Origin: Heloderma charlesbogerti | Lineage: Eukaryota > Chordata > Lepidosauria > Squamata > Helodermatidae | DNA: 64,000 nucleotides | Direction: 5' to 3' | Assembly (NCBI GenBank): GCA_026122225.1 | Contig: JANEZZ010001513.1 | Coordinates: 3,004,001 to 3,068,000, forward strand | Part shown: positions 43,019 to 53,132 of the stretch, one piece after another | Position numbering within the stretch: position 1 is the first letter of the stretch | Layout of the letters: the number at the start of each line of letters is the position of its first letter | The notes under the pieces: generated by a model | Told to the model about the DNA's origin: nothing | The model's database searches: none | What the model saw: only the letters and a program-made list of their open reading frames with translations | Program-made: the position numbers and the translations under genes

Positions 43019-43323
43019 GGAGTATCCTCTACTCCATTTTTCCTCACCTCAGCATTTCCCACTTCTGCTTCAGCTTGCGTTTGCTCTTCAAGCTTCTGGT
43101 CTTCATTTTGCTGCTGTAGTTCCCCCATTCTGTCCAAGAACTCTTTGTGTTCTCTTATTCCCCGGAGGGCTGACAGTCGCCGCTCCAGTCCACTTACTTT
43201 TTCTTCCAGAAGCGTGATCAACTTGTACTTGTTGCAGGTGTAGGCCATGTTGTTCTCAGGCAAGCAAACAAACATTGCACACACCTTGCAGGTCACCACC
43301 ACTGGAGAGTCTTGTCCTTCCAT
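42796..43323 (-). pseudogene. CR1 ORF1, zinc-finger-like and coiled-coil N-terminus
   Basis: The start is MEGQDSPVVVTCKVCAMFVC. The two-Cys pairs and NNMAYTCNKYK fit a small zinc-binding module. LLEEKVSGLERRLSALRG to LQQQNEDQKLEEQTQAEAE is a heptad-rich coiled coil suited to self-association. After VEDTPWK the proper continuation is in the 42293-43018 frame (GDRRRRTRCHSAPVEAVELW), so an indel near 43010 breaks ORF1. Confidence 0.85.
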
Positions 43324-43504
43324 TGCCTCTTTTCCCTTTTTGTGTCTAGCTTTGTGATTGTTCTAGACTAGCCTGTGCTCACTAGAGGTTAAAAGCAGAG
43401 TCCCACTGGTGTGGAAGCGTGTGTTACAAGACAAATAAATGAAAAAAAAAGTTTGTTAAAAAAGAAAAAAAATGTTAGGGGCCTCCCCCTTGACCTCCCC
43501 TGCT

Positions 43505-44474
43505 GAACTCCCCTGGCCAACTCCTGTTTGCTCCCCCTGTGCACTCGCTCTGGTCGCTTGCTCTCTGGGAGCTTGCTTGCTTCTGTAGTCCCTGGACCAG
43601 CTGGAGCAGCTTGCTCTGCTCTGCTCAGCTGGGAGGTGGGAAACAGACTGAGGCTTCCTGCCCACACAGCTGCTGGGAGTACTCAGGCTATAAAAAAAAA
43701 AAGGTGTCCCCAACCAGTCGTGTCCAACTCTAGGTTGCGGTGCTCATCCCCGTTTCTCAGCCAAAGAGCCAGCGCTGTCCGAAGACGCTTCCATGGTCAT
43801 GTGGCCAGCATGACTGAACACCGAGGTGCACGGAACGCTGTTACCTTTCCCGCCGAGGCGGTACCTATTTATCTACTTGCAATTTCTTGCTTTCGAACTC
43901 AGGCCATACCCCCCCCCCCAATTCAGTTGGAGCTCTCAGAAGCAGCTGATGAGCTCACAGCCACTCAGAAGGATAAAGGGCAGCCCCCTGGGCTTCCTGC
44001 AGCCCACTTACCTCTTAGCCTCTGTCTCCTTTGTCTCTCCTACCATTGCAACTCCCCTGGCCAACTCCTGTTTGCTCCCCCTGTTCGCTCACTTTGGTCG
44101 CTCGCCCTCTGGGAGCTTGCTTGCTTCTGTAGTCCCTGGACCAGCTGGAGCAGCTTGCTCTGCTCTGCTCTGCTCAGCTCAGCTGGGAGGCGGGAAACAG
44201 ATTGAAGCTTCTTGCCCACTCAGCTGCTGGGAGTACTCAGGCCACACACTCCCAATTCAGTTGGAGCTCTCAGAAGCAGTTGGTGAGCTCACAGCCACTC
44301 AGAAGGATAAAGGGCAGTCCCCTGGGCTTCCTGCAGCCCACTTACCTCTTAGCCTCTGTCTCTTTTGTCTCTTCTACCACTGCAACTCCCCTGGCCAACT
44401 CCTGTTTGCTCCCTCTGGTCGCTCGCTCTCTGGGAGCTTGTTTGCTTCTGTAGTCCCTGGACCAGCTGGAGCAT
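43505..44474 (-). repeat. Tandem 334-bp units forming the CR1 5' UTR
   Basis: Three units begin at about 43505, 44049 and 44383. Shared phrases are AACTCCCCTGGCCAACTCCT, TCTGGGAGCTTGCTTGCTTC and GTAGTCCCTGGACCAGCTGG. Units 1 and 2 also share CAGTTGGAGCTCTCAGAAGC and GGGCTTCCTGCAGCCCACTT. Unit 2 spans 44049-44382. Unit 1 is interrupted by a SINE, and the third is cut at 44474. Repeated 5' UTR monomers are known in some LINEs, where each can act as a promoter. Confidence 0.88.
43693..43896 (-). mobile_element. SINE with Bov-B-like 3' end, 12-bp duplication
   Basis: On the minus strand it ends AGAGTTGGACACGACT followed by a T-rich tail. Those 16 nt equal the 3' end of the Bov-B at 51308-51323. 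The body, seen here in plus orientation as AGAGCCAGCGCTGTCCGAAG, ATGTGGCCAGCATGACTGAA and CCGCCGAGGCGGTACCTATT, is a widespread squamate SINE body. The flanks ACTCAGGCTATA (43681-43692) and ACTCAGGCCATA (43897-43908) match at 11 of 12 positions. The tRNA-like head is missing. Confidence 0.88.
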
Positions 44475-44553
44475 GGTCTAAATCAAACTTAGATTTGGCA
44501 GTACTTCAAATGGAGAACTGTCTTCTGTAAAGTAGGACACATGGCCACCCTAG
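44475..44553 (+). mobile_element. MITE fragment ending GGCCACCCTA
   Basis: GTAAAGTAGGACACATGGCC, ACCCTA is the same terminus as at 8765. The CR1 5' end interrupts or abuts it at 44474. Confidence 0.45.
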
Positions 44554-46202
44554 TTGCTTCTCTTTAATGATGTTAGTACTCACCATGCTTATGAAACTCC
44601 TAATCACAGTAATGGATCCAAGACACACATACGTGGAGAATGTGTTTTTCCAGTGGCAAAATGTCATTTGAGTTAGAAAATGCAGTATTTCCGCAATAGA
44701 ATGCCACCTTGGCAAAAGCTGTCTGGATTCTAAGCAACAGGTGAGTAACAAGTAACGTTTATTGAATTATAGGCTGACAATCAAGAAGTGCCCTACAGAG
44801 GCTTAGCAACAGCATGGTAAATGTCTGTACGCATGGTGTATGTATGTGTGTGTGGAGTGGGGAGGAATCAGGATTTGAGTGTGAGGAAAAGCCATCACTT
44901 GATAATTTCACTGTGAACAAATACCCAACTGCCATTTTAAGTTTGAAGATGGTGTGAATCCGTAAAGTAATATTACAAATTAGGTTCTCACTATTGCATT
45001 TCAGGTCATTCCCAAGTGATAGATTCGCTCATTCATGCCCATCATTTTCACTTCATTGTTAGCAATCCAAAAAAGAAGTGTTCTGGTTGTCTAATGGGTA
45101 TTTCTGCAGAATATGCAAGACTGACAGGGCAATCCAGTTCAACAAACAAGTTCCATATGAATCTTGATTCCTGTAAACTGATAGAAAAGCTTTATAATAT
45201 ATCAACAATATTCACTGGGTTAAAAACATGTCTCAGAACTTGTTTGAAAACTTGCCCGAGGTTGAGGATACTTAGCTCTTAGCTTTCTGGTCTGATTCCA
45301 TGTGAAGCATGGAACTCAAATTGCAGTGATTCCTGGTGAACCAGTGTTACCTGTTTGTTTTCTTTATCCATCAAGTAATTTGATTTTTAACAGTACTTTT
45401 CACCCCATTGACAGACTGCATGCCATAACCAGGAAAAGATGAGCCCTGCTGTAGGTAATTAAGTCTGCAGGAGCAGCACTGCTTATTTTTCATTGCAGCA
45501 GATAATCAAAATGCTGTTGGCTCAAGTGTAAAATGCAGAAATTAATGATCCTATATAATGCAGATTACAGTTTTTGTTTTGAAAACGAAAGGTAGGGACC
45601 ACAGCACCACTGCAAAAATTAAAGAGTTCCTATATAAACAGATTTGGAAAGACAGTATTAATAGGCAACAGAATGTATTAATATGCAACATAATTAAATA
45701 ATGTTACACTAAAACTGGTGGACTTGAACAAAATTCCACTTGCAACCTTTCTCAACAACATCACATTCAAAAGAGTACATATGGGATTTCATGGTTCTTT
45801 CTTTTTGATATTAACCCAACCCTTAAATCTGGGCTCAATAGCGATCAATGGAAATTTTGCATTTAGCTTTAATAAGTTCACATTGTAACACCTATGTTTT
45901 TATACTGTATTGAAGTTGTATATTGTATGTTTTCATATGGGATAGAAATTCTGATCTAATCAGCAGAATACAGTTGAACATCTTTTTGTGAAAGATAATA
46001 ACTCCCTACAGTCTAGGTCGTAGACTGTCAGACTTTTAAGTGGTTGTCTTCAGAACGACTAAAAACGAGATTTCAGAGCAAGTGAAAGTTGTAGATTTTA
46101 ATAAATTCTCTTAAGTATTTAGTAATGCAGTAAGTTCATTGTTTGTAACATCATGGCAGCCAAAAGACTCAAATAGATGCAATTTGCAGCATGCTTAGGT
46201 TT
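44554..46202. other. Single-copy-looking stretch
   Basis: No gene is recognised. The part at about 45400-45570 contains GTAGGTAATTAAGTCTGCAG, TTTTCATTGCAGCAGATAAT and AGAAATTAATGATCC. It is free of recognisable repeats and rich in TAAT words, as many developmental non-coding elements are. Conservation is not testable here. Confidence 0.35.
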
Positions 46203-46205
46203 GGA

Positions 46206-46339
46206 GGGAGGTACTGCACTAAGGCTTGGATCCAGATTTAGTCATGTGTAAAGTGAAATCGATGGGTCTTAAGTTAGACTAGTATAAGGCCCATTGATTT
46301 CAATGAGTCTGCTCTTAGTATGACTGAGTCTGGATTCAA
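46206..46339. mobile_element. Small foldback element, TTGGATCCAGATTTAGTCAT arms
   Basis: TTGGATCCAGATTTAGTCAT at the left is inverted at the right as TATGACTGAGTCTGGATTCAA. An inner pair, GATGGGTCTTAAGTTAGACT against AGTATAAGGCCCATTGAT, gives a second stem. Confidence 0.7.
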
Positions 46340-47385
46340 CCATATGTATTTAAGTCCAGAAGGGAATTTATAGCATTGAATTAAAAAAATAGAATTTAAA
46401 AAATAGCAAAGACTTGGCTTCTGAATACAGAGGGGAATGATCACTGCATCTGAAATGCAGGGGTGCTTCCAGACAAAGGGCTCCTACCACCATCAGTCAA
46501 AAGACATTGTGCAGCTCTTTCACTTTTACATCCTTAATAGATTTTCTGTGGTAAGAAAAAAGATAAAATAAGTGGTGGGAAAACACAGGAGGCTTACAAA
46601 TGAAAGGTACTGTCTTCCGGACCCTCTTTAAAATTCCATAAATGAGGCAGGGTGAGGGCACAAAAAGGCTTCATCTGGAAGCAGGGCAAGAAAGAACCAG
46701 GCTCCTTTCACAGGAAATGCCTAGTACATCTGTGCAGTGATGTCCTGCACCTGCACAATGATGCTGGACGGAGACGCATGATGTGCATTCCAATGTAAGC
46801 ATTTTTGCTTATAATGCCTATTTTCCAGGGCAGCGAGAGTTTCTTTTCTATTGTGAGAAGAAATCTCCAATGTGATGTATCTTTCTAGCAAAAAGGAGGA
46901 AAGAATATGCTGATCAGTGACTGATAATGCATGCCTCTAAGATCGTGTGTGTTCATTGGAACAGAAAAACATGCTTCCAACAGATCATTTAAATTAAACA
47001 ACCACATTTCCAGGGATTATTATTTGAATTTAAAAATGGCTGTTTCCTGCATTATACGCCACATTAACTGTCTTCACCAGATTTTTTAGAAGTGTTACAG
47101 ACAATAAGCATCCATTGTAAAAAGTGCCTTTAGTGCCTAGCACCTAGAAACATTCTTTGTGTTGAGCCCCTAAGCACCAGGTCCTTGTATAATGCTGGTG
47201 ATACATGGGTATGCCTAATAGCAATGCTACAACTGCTGTGGCTGCTGCTTCTATTCCTATTACTAACAATAATGCGAAGGCAAAGAATAACGGTCGTTTC
47301 CTCAAAAGTTGACCAAGAAATTATTATAAAGGTTTTCTTCTTCCTTTGCACCTCTGGCTCATTTTACCAGCTTGAGCACTTGACG
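46340..47385. other. Unassigned stretch
   Basis: No gene is recognised; open frames at 47130-47502 overlap on opposite strands and lack domains. Confidence 0.35.
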
Positions 47386-47474
47386 GAGCACTCCTATGCA
47401 TGTTTACTTAGAAGTAAATCCCATGTGTTCAATGAGGCTTACTCCCAGGAAAGTGTGCATAGGATTGCAGCCAA
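47386..47474. mobile_element. Small foldback element, GCACTCCTATGCATG ends
   Basis: GGAGCACTCCTATGCATGTT, TACTTAGAAGTAAATCCCAT at the left pairs with GCTTACTCCCAGGAAAGTGT, GCATAGGATTGCAGCC at the right. It is related to the GGGTGCAATCC family. Confidence 0.68.
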
Positions 47475-47492
47475 AGGGCATTTTATAAACAT

Positions 47493-47630
47493 GAGCACAT
47501 AAAAAGAACCCTGCTGGATCAGAACCAAAGTTCACAAAACCTGTGCTTTTCCCCACAGTGGGCAGACAGATGTTTTCAAGACGCCCACTAGCATATTGTC
47601 TATTTCACTTGTGCCTCTTGCACATATCTT
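47493..47630 (-). mobile_element. CR1-like 3' fragment
   Basis: AGCACATAAAAAGAACCCTG, CTGGATCAGAACCAAAGTTC matches the start of the reversed CR1-like element at 27371 (ATAAGAAGAGCCATGCTGGA). It is short and diverged. Confidence 0.55.
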
Positions 47631-47633
47631 ACA

Positions 47634-47758
47634 CCAGCATTCCCCAGCCTGGTGCTATTTTGGACTTCGACTCCCTTTCATTCCCAGCCAGCATGGCCAA
47701 TGGTCAGGAATATTGGGGGTTGAAACCAAAACATCTGGAGGGCACCAGGTTAGCTGTC
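47634..47758. mobile_element. CCAGATGTT-type foldback element
   Basis: CATTCCCCAGCCTGGTGCTA at the left, CAGCCAGCATGGCCAATGGT at the centre and AAACATCTGGAGGGCACCAG at the right match the family at 27191 and 62641. Confidence 0.72.
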
Positions 47759-48196
47759 TTACACTAAACCTATTCTTGTGACTGTCTTTGGGTAATCAGT
47801 TAAGGATGCTTGATATGAAGAATTGTGTTTCAGTGTAGATAACCTACATGAGCAGTGGGTTCCTTCCAGCGTTAGGAAGGATTCTGATAGCATAACACTA
47901 ATACAATTAGTGTTGTATTAGTACAACTCATACAAATGTAGGATGAAACAACAACATATTAATCATGTCAAGTGCTTTATGCTCAGGTGCATTTGTTTTG
48001 ACTAGAATCAGGGCACATATAAGGGATGGGGAGAAGCATGGAACAAATATATACCATATTTATTAGGGTTGTATGAGAAATTCATTTCAGTTCATTTTTA
48101 ATCAAAATTTACCCAATTGGTATCTACCAGGCCCCTTCATGGATCACTGCCTTGTTGTGGCAAAAGGGTTTGCATAACTCAGTGAAGCCATAAGCT

Positions 48197-48928
48197 ATGC
48201 CGTGCAGGGCCACCCAAGACGGACAGGTCATGGTGGAGAGTTCTGACAAAATGTGGTCCACTGGAGAAGGAAATAGCAACCCACTCCAGTATTCTTGCCA
48301 AGAAAACCCCATCAAATGTATCACAAGGCTAAAAGATATGACGCCGGAAGGTGAGCCCCTCAGGTCAGAAGGTGTCCAATATACTACTGGGGAAGAGCAG
48401 AGGGAATTTCCAAGTAGCGCCAGAAAGAGTGAAGTGGCTGGGCCAAAGCCGAAAGGACACTCAGCTGTGGATGTGTCTGGTGGTGAAAAGAAAGTCCGAT
48501 GCTGTAAAGAACAATATTGTTTAGGAACCTGGAATGTAAGATCAATGAATCAAGATGAGCTGGAGGTGGTCAAACATGAGATGGCAAGATTGAACATCGA
48601 CATCTTGGGAATCAGGAAACTAAAATGGACAAGCATGGGCGAATTTAATTCAGGTGACCATCATATCTACTACTGTGGGCAAGAATCCCTTAGAAGAAAT
48701 GGAGTAGCACTCATAGTCAACAAAAGGGTGGGAAAAGCAGTACTGGGGTACAATCTCAAAAACGACAGAATGATCTCAGTACGAATCCAAGGCAAACCAT
48801 TCAACATCACAGTAATTCAAGTCTATGCCCCAACCACTGAGGCCCAAGAAGCTGAGGTTGATCGGTTCTATGAAGACCTACAACACCTTCTAGAACTAAC
48901 ACCAAAAAATATGTCCTCTTCATCATAG
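48197..48928 (+). pseudogene. Bov-B endonuclease, N-terminal two-thirds
   Basis: The frame gives CLGTWNVRSMNQDELE, then IDILGIRKLKWTSMGEFNSG, then IYYCGQESLRRNGVALIVN and FNITVIQVYAPTTEAQ: the APE-type endonuclease of RTE LINEs. In active Bov-B the phrase reads GISELKW with a catalytic Glu; here it is GIRKLKW, so that residue appears to be Lys (from memory of the family). A frameshift near 48905 ends this part, and FIIGDWNGKVGS continues in another frame. True protein would start near or before 48500, since residues before KEQYCLGTWN are poorly conserved. Confidence 0.88.
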
Positions 48929-49244
48929 GGGATTGGAATGGTAAAGTAGGAAGTCAAGAAATCTCCGGGATAACAGGCAAGCATGGCCTTGGTGTACAAA
49001 ATGAAGTAGGACAAAGGCTAATAGAGTTTTGCCAAGAGAACACGCTGATCACAGCAAACACGCTTTTCCAACAGCACAAGAGGCGACTCTACACAGGACA
49101 TCACCAGATGGTCAATATCGAAATCAGATTGATTATGTCCTTTGCAGCCAAAAATAGAGAAGCTCCATACAGTCAGTAAAAACAAGACCTGGAGCTGACT
49201 GTGGCTCAGATCATGAGCTGCTTCTTGCAAAATTTCGGCTTAAA

Positions 49245-51332
49245 TTGAAGAATGCAGGGAAAACCACTAAACCATTCAGGTATGACCTCAATCATATCCC
49301 TTATGAATATACAGTGGAGGTGAGGAATAGATTTAAGGGATTAGACCTGATAGACACAGTGCCTGAGGAACTATGGACGGAGGTCCGTAACATCGTTCAG
49401 GAGGCAGCAACTCAATCCATCCCCAAGAAAAAGAAATGCAAGAAAGCAAAGTGGCTTTCTGATGAGGCTTTAGAAGTAGCTGAGGAAAGAAGGGAAGCGA
49501 AAAGCAAGGGAGAAAGGGGAAGATATATCCAACTGAATGCAGAGTTCCAGAGAATAGCAAGGAGAGACAAGAAGGTCTTCTTAAATGAACAATGCAAAGA
49601 AATCGAGGAAAACAATAGAATGGGAAAGACTAGAGATCTTTTCAAGAAAATCGGAGATCTCAAGGGAACGTTTTGTGCAAAGACGGGCATGATAAAGGAC
49701 AAAGAAAGCAGGGACCTAAGAGAAGCAGATGAGATTAAGAAGAGGTGGAAAGAATACACAGAAGAACTTTACAGGAAAGATCTTAACGTCCCTGATAGCC
49801 ATGATAGTGCCGTCACTGAACTTGAGCCAGACATCCTAGAGAGCGAAATCAAGTGGGCCTTAGGAAGCATTACTAACAACAAAGCTAGCGGAGATGACAG
49901 TCTTCCAACTGAGCTATTTAAAATCCTAAAAGATGATGCTGTTAAAGTGCTGTGCTCAGTATGCCAACAAATGTGGATCACTCAACAGTGGCCACAAGTC
50001 TGGAAAAGGTCAGTTTACATTCCAATGCCAAAGGAGGGCAATGCCAAAGAGTGTTCAAACTACCGTACAATTGCACTCATTTCACATGCCAGCAAGGTTA
50101 TGCTCAGAATCCTACAAGCTAGGCTTCTGCAGCATGTGAACCGAGAACTACTGGAAGTACAAGCTGGGTTTCGAAGAGGCAGAAGAACTAGAGATCAAAT
50201 CGCCAACATTCGCTGGATCATGGAGAAAGCAAGAGAATTCCAGAAAAACATCTATTTCTGCTTCATTGACTACGCTAAAGCCTTTGATTGTGTGGATCAC
50301 AACAAACTGTGGCAAATTCTTAAAGAGATGGGAGTACCAGACCACCTTACCTGTCTCCTGAGAAACCTGTACGAGGGTCAAGAAGCAACAGTAAGAACCG
50401 GACATGGAATTGATTGGTTCAAAATTGAGAAAGGAGTACGACAAGGCTGCATATCGTCACCCTGCTTATTTAATTTATATGCAGAGTACATCATGACAAA
50501 CACCGGGTTGGATGAATCACAGGTCGGAATTAAGATTGCCAGGAGAATTATCAACAACCTCAGATACGCAGACTATACCACCCTAATGGCAGAAAGCGAA
50601 GAGGATCTCAAGAGCCTCTTGTTGAGGGTGAAAGTGGAGAGTGCAAAAGCTGGTTTGAAACTCAGCATTAAAAAAACTAAGATTATGGCATCTGGCCCCA
50701 TCACTTCCTGGCATATAGAAGGGGAAGAAATGGAAGCAGTGACAGATTTTACTTTCTTGGGCTCCAAGATCACAGCAGACAGTGACTGTAGCCATGAAAT
50801 TAAAAGACGCTTGCTCCTTGGGAGGAAAGCTATGGCAAACCTAGACAGCATAGTAAGAAGCAGAGACATCACCTTGCCAGCAAAGATTCGTATAATCAAA
50901 GCTATGGTTTTCCCAGTAGCAATGTATGGCTGTGAGAGCTGAACTATACGGAAGGCTGAGCACCGAAGAATTGATGCCTTCGAACTGTGGTGCTGGAGAA
51001 GACTCTTACGAGTCCCCTGGACTGCAAGGAGGTCAAATCAGTCCATCCTAAAGGAAATCAACCCTGAGTGTTCATTGGAAGGACAGATACTGAAGCTGAA
51101 GCGCAAATATTTTGGCCACCTAATGCGAACAGAAAACTCCCTGGAAAAGACCCTGATGCTGGGAAAGATTGAAGGCAAAAGGAGAAGGGGACAGAGGATG
51201 AAATGGCTAGATAGCATCACCGATGCAATGAATATGAATTTGAGCACACTCTGGGAAAGAGTGGAGGACAGGAAGGCCTGGCGTGCTATGGTCCCTGGGG
51301 TCACGAAGAGTTGGACACGACTTAACGACTAA
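49245..51332 (+). pseudogene. Bov-B reverse transcriptase, one in-frame stop and altered catalytic box
   Basis: The frame is open from 49245 to 50939. A TGA at 50940-50942 replaces the usual Trp codon after YGCES, and the frame is open again to 51332. Landmarks are WALGSITNNKASGDDSLPTE, ECSNYRTIALISHASK, CFIDYAKAFDCVDHN (motif A), GVRQGCISSPCLFNLY (motif B), RYADYTTLMAESEEDL (catalytic box) and FTFLGSKITADSDC. The catalytic box is YADY instead of YADD, so a metal-binding Asp is lost. The C-terminal part FGHLMRTENSLEKTLMLGKI reaches the 3' end. With this change the protein should be inactive even without the stop. Confidence 0.93.
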
Positions 51333-51722
51333 ACAACAAAATCTACCAGAACTGAACACAGACCCAAATGCAATCTGCACATTTCAAAGTCTTCACAGTT
51401 TGCAATGTGATTTGCAGAACAAAAAACAGAAACAAAAAGCATTAAAAAATGTGTATGTTTGAAAAATGCACTTAAAAATATGTATGTCTGAAAAGTGCAC
51501 ACAATGCCCTTTAATCAATGGGACAAGAATGCATACTTTTCAAAAATGTGCACAACTGATGCATACATTTAGAAAAAAAAATACCCACAAAAATACAGAA
51601 TTTCAGGCAGAAAGAGAAAAAACAAATTTTGGAATCTGATACAGTCAGAATGAGCTTCGAGGTGGAATTTGGAAGACTTTGACAAGCTGAGGTTTGCTGA
51701 TTCACACATCTCTAATATTTAT

Positions 51723-52487
51723 TCAACAGACAGTAAGCCTGCCTTAATTATATAGCGCAATAATAATAACAATGGGAAAATGCCAGTTTCTATATTCCAA
51801 CAAAACTTTGGTTCTTTCTACTGGATGTAAAAGTTTTCAGTAAGCTAGATAAAGATCCAGTGGTAATTTATGATGCTGAGTGTGTTGCTATAATTTAGGG
51901 TGGCCGTAGAGGCAAACAGTTCTTTTGTCCATTTCATCCTCACACTTAATTTACAGTTGCATTTCTGGATCTATTTCTTTTTGGTTTGTTTCCCTTCTCT
52001 TTCCTTTGGTTCAAGTGCTGCTTTCCTATGAATCTGCCACCTTTCTTTTCTAATCAACAGTACATGAGTATACTTGCTACAAGATTAAGTTATTTCTTCC
52101 TTTGCACCGCAGCCATAGTGTAAAGGGCAGCAACTCAGTGGGCAAGATCCCACAATAAATTGCATCAAGATAGAAGAAATCACCCACGAAGACCCAGTTC
52201 AAGTTCAGGGCTGATGACAGTAACTTCCGTCTAATTTAATGAATGGTAGAAAAAGGACTTCCATTGAACCATTCCTTTGTTTTTCTATCTAGAAAATGTA
52301 GGTACGCATAGATGGCCTACATCTATACAATCCTCTATCTAGGGTTATCTATGAAGAGAGGCATGGTAGAAAGATGGCACAATACACCCTTGGAATGGGG
52401 AAGTGTGCTTTGCTGAAATGGACATCCATTTTCTCCAATTCTGACTCCTCTCTCTCCCACCGGCCAGTAGAAAAAAGACTTTAAAAA
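51723..52487. other. Unassigned stretch
   Basis: No gene or repeat family is recognised. Confidence 0.35.
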
Positions 52488-52489
52488 AC

Positions 52490-52662
52490 CCTGGATATTT
52501 CTTCTATTGTTCTTTTTTTAACTGTGATTTAATTGATTTGCTTTTATCTTATGCTTTAATTCATATTTTGTTTTTTATATGCATTTTGTTATTGTTAGCC
52601 ACCATGAGCACCATTTTTGGCAGAAGTGTAGGATATACATTTAATTAATAAAATAAATAAAT
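52490..52662 (+). mobile_element. L2 3' UTR fragment
   Basis: TTAGCCACCATGAGCACCAT, TTTTGGCAGAAGTGTAGGAT and ATACATTTAATTAATAAAAT match the terminus of the L2 copy at 26262 (GCCACCTCGAGGGCCATTTT). The tail is (AAAT)n. Confidence 0.72.
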
Positions 52663-53132
52663 GTACAAAATGGAAAAAATTCCCTGAGCTCATTGGGAAA
52701 AGAGTGGGATACAACAACAGTAAGAATGATTGCAACCCAGTTACTCATTTTAGGGTGCAATCATATGCATGTTTCAAGATGTTTACCATTTGCTGTTATT
52801 ATATGTTTTTGCATTTAAAAATATTTATTTAAGAAAAATCTGCTGCACCTTTTTGGTGGTTTTGATAAACTAATATAATTAATTTGCTGTATAAACACTG
52901 CAACCCCTATAAAGGAGACTTCTGACAGGCCATGCAAAACCATCCCAGAGCTTCAGGTGGTATAAATTTCTTCCAAAAATTAGTAATTAATTGGACAGGA
53001 AGTCTACTGGACTCAGCCCTGAGGGCTGAAGTGGTGGACTAGGATATTGTCACTAGGATGATCCTTAAGATCTCTTTAAATGGTTCTGAGGTGGCTGTCG
53101 GGCAACAGCCTGTTCTGATCATGCTTGTTGTA
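52663..53132. other. Unassigned, with a GGGTGCAATC fragment
   Basis: TTTAGGGTGCAATCATATGC at 52750-52769 is a single end of the GGGTGCAATCC family without a partner. The rest is not recognised. Confidence 0.4.

Larger units (their letters stand above)
40203..44474 (-). mobile_element. CR1 LINE, near full length with internal deletion
   Basis: The element reads right to left. 44474-43324 is a 5' UTR of tandem 334-bp units. ORF1 (43323-42293) and ORF2 remnants (42446-40363) follow. It ends at 40203 with the CR1 3' terminus, here seen as TCATAGAATAGTAGGGTTGG. The reverse transcriptase core is missing: at about 40672 the frame jumps from KKGKKEEPDN straight to the C-terminal region. A SINE interrupts the 5' UTR at 43693-43896. 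CR1 copies with both ORFs and 5' UTR are uncommon because most are heavily truncated. Confidence 0.93.
48131..51340 (+). mobile_element. Full-length Bov-B (RTE) LINE with perfect 9-bp duplication
   Basis: The flanks ATCTACCAG at 48122-48130 and 51341-51349 are identical. The 5' region contains GCCCCTTCATGGATCACTGC, ACTGGAGAAGGAAATAGCAA and CCACTCCAGTATTCTTGCCA, known Bov-B 5' phrases. It ends GACTTAACGACTAAACAACA. The length of 3210 bp equals a complete Bov-B. The single polyprotein frame is broken by shifts at about 48890-49240 and by one stop at 50940. Bov-B is the RTE element famous for horizontal spread among squamates, ruminants and others. Confidence 0.95.
48064..51714 (+). mobile_element. 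hAT-like MITE, TAGGGATGT family, hosting a Bov-B
   Basis: Perfect 8-bp repeats ATATTTAT flank it (48056-48063 and 51715-51722). The left end TAGGGTTGTATGAGAAATTC and the right end GATTCACACATCTCTA are inverted versions of the family terminus. Without the Bov-B the element is 48064-48130 plus 51350-51714, about 430 bp. The interior is AT-rich (GAAAAGTGCACACAATGCCC) and recalls the copies at 5982 and 9960 in composition. It is non-coding. Confidence 0.85.

Noticed and set aside
40203..44474. Endogenous retrovirus
   Set aside because: No LTRs, gag zinc knuckles, protease or envelope motifs; the esterase ORF1, endonuclease and octamer 3' end are CR1.
43528..44530. Plus-strand open frames of 225 and 234 residues with repeated peptides
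   Set aside because: They are antisense readings of the CR1 5' UTR tandem units; the peptide repetition comes from the DNA repeat.
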